Assembly (NCBI GenBank): GCA_963743275.1
Contig: CAVUPB010000008.1
Span: 682,001 to 746,000 of the forward strand
Source: JALYLC01 sp963743275
Lineage (GTDB): Bacteria > Actinomycetota > Thermoleophilia > Gaiellales > JALYLC01
Reading direction: 5' to 3'
DNA: 64,000 bases
Below, piece after piece: positions 23,958 to 31,639 of the stretch (position 1 is the stretch's first letter; the number at the start of each line of letters is the position of its first letter). A program made the translations under genes and the position numbers. A model generated the notes under the pieces. It ran no database searches. It was not told where the DNA came from and worked only from the letters and a program-made list of their open reading frames with translations.

Positions 23958-24929
23958 TCATACGGTGACGCGGCCGCCGCTCTTCAGCGCCTGCTCGCAG
24001 GCCAGCGCCGTCGCCAGCGACGCCGTCGCCTGCGCCGGCGTGCAGGCGACCGCGGCCGGGTCGCCCGCGCGCGCGGCGGCCAGGAAGCGCTTCATGCCGT
24101 GCACGCTCGGGTGCTCCGAGCGGAGGTCGACGGCCGTGCCGTCGGCGAGGCCGGTCGCGCGGAAGTCGGGGTCGAGCACGCAGTCCACGCGCGCGCCGTC
24201 GCCGATGACCTCGAGCTCGTAGGTGCGGGCGAGCTCGGGGCGCTGCCACACGACCTGGACGGTCGCGACGGCCCCGCGCTCGAGCTCGAGCGTGAGCGCG
24301 AGCACGTCGTCGATCTCGCTCTCGGGCGGCCGGTCGTCGCCTGCGAGCGGGAGGTTGGCGCCCGTGGCGGAGACGCGCACGGCGGGGCCCGCGACCGCCT
24401 GCACGAGGTCGATGCCGTGGCTCGCGCGCTCGAGCACCTGGCCGCCTCCGGCCGCCTGGTCGGTGAACCACGCGCGGCCGGCCGTGGCGCCGAACATGCG
24501 GACGGCGAGCAGGCCGAGGGCCCGGCCGGCGAACAGCTCCCGCACGGCCGGGACCCACTCGATCGCCCGCCACTGGTAGCCGATCGCGCAGACCGCGCCG
24601 CTGCGCTCGACCGCCTCGACGATCGCCTGCGCGTCGCCGAGGTCGCGCGCCACGGGCTTCTCGAGGTAGACGGGCAGCCCGCGCTCGAGCGCCGCGAGGG
24701 TCACCTCGCGGTGCAGGCGGGGCGGCGTCAGCACGAGCACCGCGTCGGGCCGGCCGCGCTCGAGCAGCGACTCCCAGTCGGAGAACATCTCCGCGCCCGT
24801 CGTCTCCGCCGCCCAGGCCAGGCGCTCCGCGTCCGGGTCGCACACGCACGCGACGTGCTCGCCCAGCGCGCCGAGGCTGTCCAGATGCGTCTCCGCGATC
24901 CAGCCGCAGCCGATCAGGCCGATCCTCAT
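23958..24929 (-). CDS. Gfo/Idh/MocA-family oxidoreductase
   Basis: 323-aa NAD(P)-dependent oxidoreductase. The Rossmann start is MRIGLIGCGWIAETHLDS and the family EKP motif is VYLEKPVARDLGDAQ. The C-terminal sheet domain includes GGGQVLERASHGIDLVQAV with the likely catalytic His. ATG overlaps the stop of the upstream amidohydrolase by 4 nt; it is last in a four-gene operon. Family members oxidise sugars, inositols or similar polyols. Confidence 0.9.
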   Translation of the reverse strand: MRIGLIGCGWIAETHLDSLGALGEHVACVCDPDAERLAWAAETTGAEMFSDWESLLERGRPDAVLVLTPPRLHREVTLAALERGLPVYLEKPVARDLGDAQAIVEAVERSGAVCAIGYQWRAIEWVPAVRELFAGRALGLLAVRMFGATAGRAWFTDQAAGGGQVLERASHGIDLVQAVAGPAVRVSATGANLPLAGDDRPPESEIDDVLALTLELERGAVATVQVVWQRPELARTYELEVIGDGARVDCVLDPDFRATGLADGTAVDLRSEHPSVHGMKRFLAAARAGDPAAVACTPAQATASLATALACEQALKSGGRVTV

Positions 24930-26158
24930 GCCGCCACCTCGCCCTTCCTGAGCACGGTGCGCGGACGCCCGCGCACCTCGGTTCCATTCCACACGCTTGC
25001 GTCGAGACCCTCGGCGAGCGTGGCCGGGGTGAGCGTCCACACCGGCGCCGGATCCCACACGACCAGGTCTGCGAGCGCCCCGGCCTCGACCGCGCGGCCG
25101 CCGCAGAGGACGCTCGTCGCCAGCTCCAGCGGGAGGCGCGCGTCGCGCAGGGCGGCGGTCAGCACGAGCGGCATCCGCGCCGCCACGCCCGGCCCGCCCG
25201 AGACGATCTCGTCGAACGCCGCCGCGGGGCGCGAGCCGCGGTGCGCGTGGTCGGAGCCGATCGCCGTGAGCGTCCCGTCGAGCACGCCCTCCCAGACCGC
25301 CTCGACGTGCGCGCGCGGGCGCAGCGGCGGCGAGATCACGCCCATCGCGGCGGCCGCCGTCGCGTACACGCCGTCGTCGAGCAGCAGGTACTGCGGGCAG
25401 GTCTCGCCCGTCACGTCGAGGCCGGCGGCGCGCGCCGCACGGATCGCCGCGACCCCGCCGGCGGTCGAGACGTGCACGATGTAGACCGGCGCGTCCGCGA
25501 GCCGCGCGAGGTCGAGCGCGCGGCGGATGCCCTCCTCCTCGACGAGCGGCGGGCGCGAGCGGGGGTGCGCGCCGACGCCGAGATCGCCCGCCGCGCGGAG
25601 GCGCTCGCGCAGCACCTGGATCGCTCCGGCGTTCTCGCAGTGCAGGCGCGGCACCACGTCGTGCGCGCGCCCCCACAGGAGCGCCCGCAGGAGCACCTCG
25701 TCGTCGGCGTCGAGGCCGAGCTCGCGGTAGGCCAGGAAGAGCTTGATCCCGCGCACGCCGCGCGCCGCGAGCGCCGCGAACGAGGCCTCGTCGAGCGCCT
25801 CCGGCTCGTACACCGTCGCGAGCGGGTCGATGCGGCAGGGCGCGCCGGCGGCGAGCGCGTCCCAGCGCGCGCAGGCATCCTCGACGCGCTCGCCGGGCTG
25901 CGGGGGCGCGTACGCCTCGATGCTCGTCGTGCCCGAGCGCAGGGCGGCGAGCGGAGCATCCGGCAGGCCCTCGTACACGTGCGCGTGGGGATCGACCCCG
26001 CCCGGCAGGACGTAGCAGCCGCGCGCATCCAGCTCGCGGGCGCCCCTGACCGTCTCGCCCACGGCGACCACGTGGCCGTCCTCGACGAGCACGTCGGCGC
26101 CGTCGAGCACGCCGGCGCGAGCCACGACGCGCCCGCCCGCGATGCGCAGGCTCGTCAC
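24926..26158 (-). CDS. Dihydroorotase/allantoinase-like cyclic amidohydrolase
   Basis: 410-aa binuclear amidohydrolase. The ligands are HxH in VDPHAHVYEG, Lys in GIKLFLAYREL, His in RLHCENAG, His in YIVHVSTAGG and Asp in GSDHAHRG. ISPPLRPRAHVEAVWEG corresponds to the substrate-binding loop. The GTG start overlaps the preceding amidohydrolase stop (GTGA). It is shorter than dihydropyrimidinases and closer to DHOase-type enzymes outside pyrimidine synthesis, since no carbamoyltransferase is nearby. Confidence 0.88.
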   Translation of the reverse strand: MTSLRIAGGRVVARAGVLDGADVLVEDGHVVAVGETVRGARELDARGCYVLPGGVDPHAHVYEGLPDAPLAALRSGTTSIEAYAPPQPGERVEDACARWDALAAGAPCRIDPLATVYEPEALDEASFAALAARGVRGIKLFLAYRELGLDADDEVLLRALLWGRAHDVVPRLHCENAGAIQVLRERLRAAGDLGVGAHPRSRPPLVEEEGIRRALDLARLADAPVYIVHVSTAGGVAAIRAARAAGLDVTGETCPQYLLLDDGVYATAAAAMGVISPPLRPRAHVEAVWEGVLDGTLTAIGSDHAHRGSRPAAAFDEIVSGGPGVAARMPLVLTAALRDARLPLELATSVLCGGRAVEAGALADLVVWDPAPVWTLTPATLAEGLDASVWNGTEVRGRPRTVLRKGEVAA

Positions 26159-27306
26159 GTGGGCTCGTCGCAGGCGACGACCGCACCCGCGCGCACCACG
26201 CTGCGCGCCGCGAGGCGCTCGTCCGCGTGCTCCGTCACGTGCCCCGACAGCCGGTGCTCGCCGTCGACGAGCGCGAAGCGGCCGCGCTGCCGCTCGAGCA
26301 GGCTGAGGTCGCCGGGCGCGCCGGGCGCGAGCGTGCCGAGCCCGGCCGGCGCGACGTGGGCGAGGTGCGTCCCGACCCGGCACGTCGCCGCCGCGATCAC
26401 GTCGCGGAGCGGCATGCCGAGATGGAGGAGCTTCGAGAGCGTGCGCGGCAGGTCGTGCACCGGGCCGGCGTGATTGTGGGCGTGGATGTCGCTCGAGATC
26501 GTGTCGGGCGGAAAGCCCTGGGCGAGCGCGGCCCGGGCCACGCGCCACGTGAACGAGCCGACGCCGTGCCCGACGTCGAAGAGGATGCCGCGCTCGCGCG
26601 CGGCGAAGGCCTCGGGCCAGACGTCGCTGCGATCGTCGAGCAGCCCGCCCTCGTTGCCGTGGAAGCAGTGCGTGACGACGTCGCCGGGGCGCAGCCGCGC
26701 GAGCAGCTCGGGCAGGGGCATGCGCATGTCGATCACGTGCACCATGAGCGGGAGGCCGAGCGCCTCGGCGGCCTCGAGTGCGAGGCCGAGCGCGGGGCGC
26801 GGATCGGGCCCGACCATCTGCCGGCCCGCGCGCAGCTTGACCCCCGCGATCACGTCGCGGTTGGCCTCGGCCTCGCGCACGCACTGCTCGACCGAGGCCC
26901 AGCGCAGATCCTCGAGCTCGCCGACGAGCACCGAGATCATGCCCTCGACGGCGATGTGGAGATAGGCGTAGATGCGCGTCTGCGCCTGGTCGATGACCAT
27001 CCGCCGCAGTCCGGGGAACGTCTGGGCGCCAGCCGATCCGACGTCGACGCCGGTGGTCGTGCCACGGCGCAGGAGGTAGGTGTCGGCGTCGATGCCGTAG
27101 TGCGAGACGCCGTCGTAGACGTGCACGTGCAGGTCGATCAGCCCCGGCGTCACGAGCAGCCCGGCCGCGTCGACGCGCTCGCGGCCCACGAGGCCCTGTC
27201 CCACCTGCGCGATGTGGCCTCCGTCGATCGCGACGTCCGCAACCTCGTCGACGCCCGTGGCCGGGCAGAGCACGTGGCCGCCCGCGACCACGAGGTCGTG
27301 CGTCAC
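26155..27306 (-). CDS. Amidohydrolase/deacetylase-family metallohydrolase (EF_0837-like)
   Basis: 383-aa amidohydrolase. The segment DLHVHVYDGVSHYGIDADTY followed by LRRGTTTGVDVGSAGAQTFPG is characteristic of the deacetylase branch that removes acyl groups from N- or O-acylated hydroxy/amino acids. Other ligands are Lys in GVKLRAG, His in LMVHVID, His in VTHCFHG and Asp in SSDIHAHN. GTG overlaps the aminotransferase stop. Its place between an aminotransferase and a second amidohydrolase suggests stepwise degradation of an amino-acid-derived ring or acyl compound. Confidence 0.88.
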   Translation of the reverse strand: MTHDLVVAGGHVLCPATGVDEVADVAIDGGHIAQVGQGLVGRERVDAAGLLVTPGLIDLHVHVYDGVSHYGIDADTYLLRRGTTTGVDVGSAGAQTFPGLRRMVIDQAQTRIYAYLHIAVEGMISVLVGELEDLRWASVEQCVREAEANRDVIAGVKLRAGRQMVGPDPRPALGLALEAAEALGLPLMVHVIDMRMPLPELLARLRPGDVVTHCFHGNEGGLLDDRSDVWPEAFAARERGILFDVGHGVGSFTWRVARAALAQGFPPDTISSDIHAHNHAGPVHDLPRTLSKLLHLGMPLRDVIAAATCRVGTHLAHVAPAGLGTLAPGAPGDLSLLERQRGRFALVDGEHRLSGHVTEHADERLAARSVVRAGAVVACDEPT

Positions 27307-28613
27307 GGAATCAGGCCCTCGTCCTGGAGGCGCTCGAGCGCCCGCGCGAAGGCGCCGGCGGTGTGCTCGACCTCCTCGGCCCCGTGCGCGATCGAGAGCA
27401 GGCCGCAGCCGTGGAAGAGATGCACGCCCTCCAGCAGCAGCGCGCACTGGAGCGCGCTCAGGAGCGGCTCGGGAACGCCGCGCTTGAGCGTCACGGGGTC
27501 GTCCGTGCGCTCGCCGAAGATGAGGCAGAACGTCGAGGCCTGGCCGTACGCGTACCCCGGCGTCGAGCGCCGCTCGAAGGCCGCGCAGAGCGCCGCGCGC
27601 AGCTCGCCCGCGCGGGCGTTCGCGGCCGCGAGCGCCGTGCCGTCGGCGAGCAGGTCGAGCGTCGCGATCCCGGCCGCCGCCGAGAGCGGGTGCGCGTTGT
27701 GCGTGCCCGGGTGCTCGACCTTGGAGCGGCCCTCGCGGAACGCGAGCGCCTCCATCACGTCGGCCCGCCCGGTCAGCGCGCCTCCGGGCAGTCCGCCGGC
27801 GACGACCTTTGCGAGCGCGGCCAGGTCGGGCGTCACGCCGATGACCGCCTGCGCGCCGCCGGGCGACCAGCGGAAGCCGGTCACGACCTCGTCGAAGACG
27901 ACGAGCGCGCCGGCCGCGCGGGCGGCCGCGGCGATCGACGCGACGCGCTCGGGTGCGAGCGGCACGGCGCCCCAGGCGGCGCCCGTCGGCTCGAGGATCA
28001 CGCAGGCCACGTCGCCGCGCTCGAGCTCCCGCTCGAGCAAGCCCTCGGCGAACGGGTCGACGACGGTGAGGTCGGGGTTCGGCGGCGAGCCGTGCGGGGG
28101 CCCGCCGTCGACCGGGAGAGCGACGCCCGGGATCGCGTCGTCGTGCCAGCCGTGGAAGTGGCCGGCCAGCTTGAGCACGCGATCGCGGCCGGTGAATCCG
28201 CGCGCGACGCGCAGCGCGAGCAGCGTCGTCTCGGTGCCGCTCGATGTGAAGCGCACGCGCTCGGCGCACGGGACGAGGCCGATGATGCGCTCGGCCCAGT
28301 CCGCCTGCAGCTCGCTGCTCGCGCCGAGGTGCTGGCCGAGCCCCGCCTGGCGGCGGATCGCCTCGACCACGGCCGGATGCGAATGTCCGGCGACGAGTGC
28401 GCCGTGCCCCGTCACGTAGTCGACGAGGCGGTGACCGTCGAGATCCCACTTGTACGCGCCCTCGGCGTGCGTGACCGACACCGGAAACGGGTCCTGGCGG
28501 CGCGCGTCGTGCGTCAGGCCGCTCGGAAAGAGCGTCAGCGCGCGCTCGTGCGCCGCCTGCGAACGCGGATTCGCGCGTGCGTACTCGGCCAGGGTCGAGA
28601 GGGCGGTGCTCAT
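27303..28613 (-). CDS. Class III PLP-dependent aminotransferase (glutamate-1-semialdehyde aminomutase-like)
   Basis: 436-aa fold-type I aminotransferase. SSGTETTLLALRVARGFTGR is the phosphate-binding segment, VVFDEVVTGFRWSPGGAQ holds the conserved Asp that contacts the pyridine nitrogen, and LAALAKVVAGGLPGGALTG holds the Schiff-base Lys. Overall it resembles HemL-like aminotransferases used in catabolism. The ATG is fixed by TAGCGT seven bases upstream (28626-28621). First gene of the operon; divergent from the SDR at 28660. Confidence 0.92.
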   Translation of the reverse strand: MSTALSTLAEYARANPRSQAAHERALTLFPSGLTHDARRQDPFPVSVTHAEGAYKWDLDGHRLVDYVTGHGALVAGHSHPAVVEAIRRQAGLGQHLGASSELQADWAERIIGLVPCAERVRFTSSGTETTLLALRVARGFTGRDRVLKLAGHFHGWHDDAIPGVALPVDGGPPHGSPPNPDLTVVDPFAEGLLERELERGDVACVILEPTGAAWGAVPLAPERVASIAAAARAAGALVVFDEVVTGFRWSPGGAQAVIGVTPDLAALAKVVAGGLPGGALTGRADVMEALAFREGRSKVEHPGTHNAHPLSAAAGIATLDLLADGTALAAANARAGELRAALCAAFERRSTPGYAYGQASTFCLIFGERTDDPVTLKRGVPEPLLSALQCALLLEGVHLFHGCGLLSIAHGAEEVEHTAGAFARALERLQDEGLIP

Positions 28614-28620
28614 GCGACGA

Positions 28621-28652
28621 ACGCTACCGGGGGCCCCGCGCGCGTGTAGCGT
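28621..28652. promoter_or_regulatory. Divergent pair of leaderless -10 boxes
   Basis: On the minus strand TAGCGT (28626-28621) ends seven bases before the aminotransferase ATG; on the plus strand TAGCGT (28647-28652) ends seven bases before the SDR ATG at 28660. The two identical hexamers face away from each other across 20 bp, so both genes would be transcribed from the first base of their start codon. Confidence 0.65.
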
Positions 28653-28659
28653 CCCGGCC

Positions 28660-29454
28660 ATGGATCTCGATCTCGTCGGCCGCCGCGCGGCCCTCATGGC
28701 TTCCAGTGACGGCCTCGGCAAGGCGATCGCCTGCGCGCTCGCGCGCGAGGGCGTGCACGTGATGATGAGCGGGCGCGACGCCGGCAAGCTCGCCGGCGCG
28801 GTCGAGGAGGCCAAGGCGGCCGCCGGCCACGGGGCGCAGGTCGCGGGCGTCAGCGTCGACCTCGGCACGGCGGACGGCCCGGCGACGCTCGTCGAGAGCG
28901 CCGTCAAGGCCTACGGCGGCCTCGACATCCTGCTCACGAACTCGGGCGGCCCGCCGGCCGGCCCGCTGCTCTCGTTCGACGACGAGACCTGGCAGCGCGC
29001 CTTCGAGTCGGTGCTGCTCTCGGTCGCCCGCGGCGCGCGGGCCGCGCTGCCGCACCTCGAGGCCTCCGAGCAGGCGCGCATCGTCTCGATCGCGTCGTCC
29101 TCGATCAAGGCCACGCTCACGAGCCTCGGCTTCTCCAACGTCTTCCGCCCCGGCATCCACGGCCTCGTCAAGACGCTCGCCGAGGAGCTCGGGCCGAAGG
29201 GGATCACCGTCAACCTGATCGCGCCGGGCAAGATCGACACCGAGCGCGTGCGCTGGCTCGACGGCGTGCGCGCCGAGCGCAGCGGGATGACGGTCGCCGA
29301 GGTGCGCGCCTCGTCCGAGCGCGACGTCCCGCTCGGCCGTTACGGCACGCCCGAGGAGCTCGCGGAGGTCGTCGTGTTCCTCTGCTCCAAGGCGGCCCGC
29401 TACCAGTCGGGCACCGCCACGCTCGTCGACGGCGGCCTCGTGCGGGCGCTCTAG
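28660..29454 (+). CDS. Non-canonical SDR-family protein lacking the Tyr-x3-Lys pair
   Basis: 264-aa SDR fold. The cofactor loop reads LMASSDGLGKAIA (ASSDGLG for TGxxxGIG), the next motif NSGGPPAGPLL for NNAG, and Ser is present in IASSSIKATL. Where YxxxK should be, the segment reads GFSNVFRPGIHGLVKTLAEEL, with no Tyr and Arg for Lys. A subgroup of SDRs annotated as 3-oxoacyl-ACP reductase-like has this layout; reductase activity is doubtful. It has a leaderless-type promoter. Confidence 0.88.
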   Translation: MDLDLVGRRAALMASSDGLGKAIACALAREGVHVMMSGRDAGKLAGAVEEAKAAAGHGAQVAGVSVDLGTADGPATLVESAVKAYGGLDILLTNSGGPPAGPLLSFDDETWQRAFESVLLSVARGARAALPHLEASEQARIVSIASSSIKATLTSLGFSNVFRPGIHGLVKTLAEELGPKGITVNLIAPGKIDTERVRWLDGVRAERSGMTVAEVRASSERDVPLGRYGTPEELAEVVVFLCSKAARYQSGTATLVDGGLVRAL

Positions 29455-29463
29455 CCTCGCGGC

Positions 29464-30690
29464 GTGCGGCGCCCGCTCGTCCTCCTGCTCACGGGCGAGC
29501 TGCTCACCACCTCGTCCGCGCTCGCCGTGCAGACCGCCCTCGGGTGGGAGGGCTATGCGCGCAGCGGCGATCCCCTCGTGCTCGGGCTGATCGGACTCGC
29601 CGAGTTCGTCCCGGCGCTCGTCTTCGCGCTGCCTGCCGGACACGCCGCCGATCACCGCGACCGGCGCTGGGTGACGGTCTTCGGACTCGGCGTGATCGCG
29701 CTCGCGACCTCGGGCATCGCGCTCGATACCGCAGGCGGCGACGGGCGCGTGTGGCCGCTCTACGGGCTCGCGCTCCTGATCGGCGTCGGCCAGTCCTACG
29801 CCGCGCCGGCCTACGGGCCGATGCTGGCGGCGAGCGTGACGACCGAGGAGCTGCCGCGCGCGATGGCCATGAACGCCTCCGTGTGGCAGTTCGGGACGAT
29901 CATCGGCCCGGCGGCGGCCGGCCTGCTCCATCTGCTCGGCTCGCCCGCGCCCTTCGTCGTCGCTGCGCTCGCGGCCGGCCTGGGCGCGCTCTGCGTCCTG
30001 CCCGTCCCGGCCGCCATCGGGCGCGGACACCTGACCGAGGAGCGGCACTCGCCGACGCTCGCCGAAGCGCTCGAGGGCGTGCGCTTCATCCTCCGTACCC
30101 GCGCGCTGCTCGGCACGATGTCGCTCGACCTCGTCGCCGTGCTGCTGGGCGGCGCGACCGCGCTGCTGCCGGTCTTCTCGCAGGAGGTGCTGCACGTCGG
30201 GGCGCTCGGCAACGGCCTCCTGCGCGCGGCTCCCGGCGCGGGCGCCGTCGTCGTCGCGCTGACGCTGACCGCGCGGCCGCTCGGGCGCCGTGTGGGCCCG
30301 GCGCTGTTCCTGGCCGTCGGCGCGTTCGGCGCATTCACGCTCGTGTTCGCGCTCTCGCGCAGCTATGTCCTGTCGCTCGCGGCGCTCGCGGGCCTGGCTG
30401 CGGCCGACATGCTGAGCGTGTTCATCCGCGCCACGCTCGCGCCGCTCCTGACCCCGCCCGAGCTGCGGGGCCGCGTGGGTGCGGTCGAGCGCGTGTTCAT
30501 CGGTGGCTCGAACGAGCTGGGCGCGTTCGAGTCGGGCACGGCGGCGGCGCTGATCGGCGCCGTCCCCGCGGTCGCGATCGGCGGCGTCCTCGCGATCTGC
30601 GCGGCCGTGTTCTGGGCCTGGCGCTTTCCGCAGCTGCGCCGCGTCGATCGCTTCGAGGACGCCGCCGAGCTCTCGCGCCCGGCGCCCTAG
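29464..30690 (+). CDS. MFS transporter (EntS/MFS_3-like exporter)
   Basis: 408-aa twelve-helix major facilitator. The N-terminal motif ALPAGHAADHRDRRWV is the MFS motif A equivalent (loop 2-3), and PRAMAMNASVWQFGTIIGPAAAG is the helix 5 motif of the enterobactin-exporter group. GTG starts six bases after a TAGCCT box that lies across the SDR stop. It probably exports a small organic compound; the adjacent SDRs do not indicate which. Confidence 0.9.
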   Translation: MRRPLVLLLTGELLTTSSALAVQTALGWEGYARSGDPLVLGLIGLAEFVPALVFALPAGHAADHRDRRWVTVFGLGVIALATSGIALDTAGGDGRVWPLYGLALLIGVGQSYAAPAYGPMLAASVTTEELPRAMAMNASVWQFGTIIGPAAAGLLHLLGSPAPFVVAALAAGLGALCVLPVPAAIGRGHLTEERHSPTLAEALEGVRFILRTRALLGTMSLDLVAVLLGGATALLPVFSQEVLHVGALGNGLLRAAPGAGAVVVALTLTARPLGRRVGPALFLAVGAFGAFTLVFALSRSYVLSLAALAGLAAADMLSVFIRATLAPLLTPPELRGRVGAVERVFIGGSNELGAFESGTAAALIGAVPAVAIGGVLAICAAVFWAWRFPQLRRVDRFEDAAELSRPAP

Positions 30691-30700
30691 CTGACGGTGC

Positions 30701-31471
30701 TCATCGCGCTGCGAGCCACTGCTCGAACTCGGCGGCGACGATCCGCTCGTCGTGGACCCCGGCTGCCGCCGGCGAGGCGAGCCAGACGATCGGCGGTCCC
30801 ATGATCGCGGGGTCGAGCAGCCGCTCACGGGCCTCGGCGGGGGTGTCGTCGGGGATCATGCCGGTGTCGGTGGCGCCGCCGGGAAGCAGCAGGTTGACCG
30901 TCACCGGGCTGTCGGCGAGGTCGGCCGCCATCACCCGCGAGAGCGCCTCGAGCGCCGCCCCGGACGGGCCGTAGGGCACGAAGCCCCGCCGCACCATCGT
31001 GGACTCGCTCATCGAGATCGTGACGATGCGGCCGCCGCCCTGCCCGAGCATCGGCGGCACGAGCGCGCGCGCCATGAGGAAGCAGCCGGTCACCTTGGTC
31101 TCGAGCACGTCGCGGAAGCCGTCCGGCGGCACCTCCCAGAACGGCTGCGGGTGCGAGAGGAAGCGGGGGTTGACCGTGCGCATCCCGATGCCCGCGTTGT
31201 TGACGAGCAGGTCGATGCCGCCGAGGCGCTCCCACACCTCCGCGACCCCGGCGGCGACGGCAGCCTCGTCGCGGGCGTCGAGCGCCAGGCCGACGGCGCA
31301 CGGGCCAAGGGCCGCGGCGGCGCGCGCCGCGCGCTCCGCGTCACGGCTCGTGACGGCCACGCGCGCGCCCGCAGCCACGAGCGCCCGGGCCATGGCCAGC
31401 CCGAGGCCGCTCGTGGCGCCGGTCACGAGCGCGCGGGTGCCGGCCAGCTCGGTCATATGCTCCGCGGCCAT
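30701..31471 (-). CDS. SDR-family oxidoreductase
   Basis: 256-aa SDR with VTGATSGLGLAMA, LVNNAGIGMRT, Ser in TISMSESTM and YGPSGAALEAL, where the Lys of YxxxK is replaced by Ala (YGPSGA), so activity may be altered. The ATG at 31471 directly abuts the 168-bp inverted-repeat element, whose end supplies AGGA six bases upstream; a second in-frame ATG at 31456 with GGAG before it could have been the original start. Confidence 0.85.
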   Translation of the reverse strand: MAAEHMTELAGTRALVTGATSGLGLAMARALVAAGARVAVTSRDAERAARAAAALGPCAVGLALDARDEAAVAAGVAEVWERLGGIDLLVNNAGIGMRTVNPRFLSHPQPFWEVPPDGFRDVLETKVTGCFLMARALVPPMLGQGGGRIVTISMSESTMVRRGFVPYGPSGAALEALSRVMAADLADSPVTVNLLLPGGATDTGMIPDDTPAEARERLLDPAIMGPPIVWLASPAAAGVHDERIVAAEFEQWLAAR

Positions 31472-31639
31472 CTAGTGTCCTGAGTCGGAGGTTCGCTGCC
31501 GCGATTGCACCGTCCGGGCGCTCTGGGCGCGACGCGGCGTCTTGCTCAGGCTGGCCTGCATGGGCGGCGACGCCGCGTCACGCCCAGAACACCCGGCCAG
31601 CACACTCACGACCACCGAACCTCCGACTCAGGACACTAG
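31472..31639. mobile_element. MITE-like element with 24-bp perfect terminal inverted repeats
   Basis: The 168-bp element begins CTAGTGTCCTGAGTCGG and ends with the exact complement (24 bp each side: 31472-31495 and 31616-31639). Inside, a second pair of 28-bp arms (about 31516-31543 and 31569-31596) matches with only three C/T differences, so the whole element can fold into a long hairpin. The ends sit in CTAG, compatible with TA duplication as in IS630/Tc1-like insertions. It has no ORF and lies between two minus-strand genes, supplying the stop codon of the transporter and abutting the SDR start. Confidence 0.85.
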
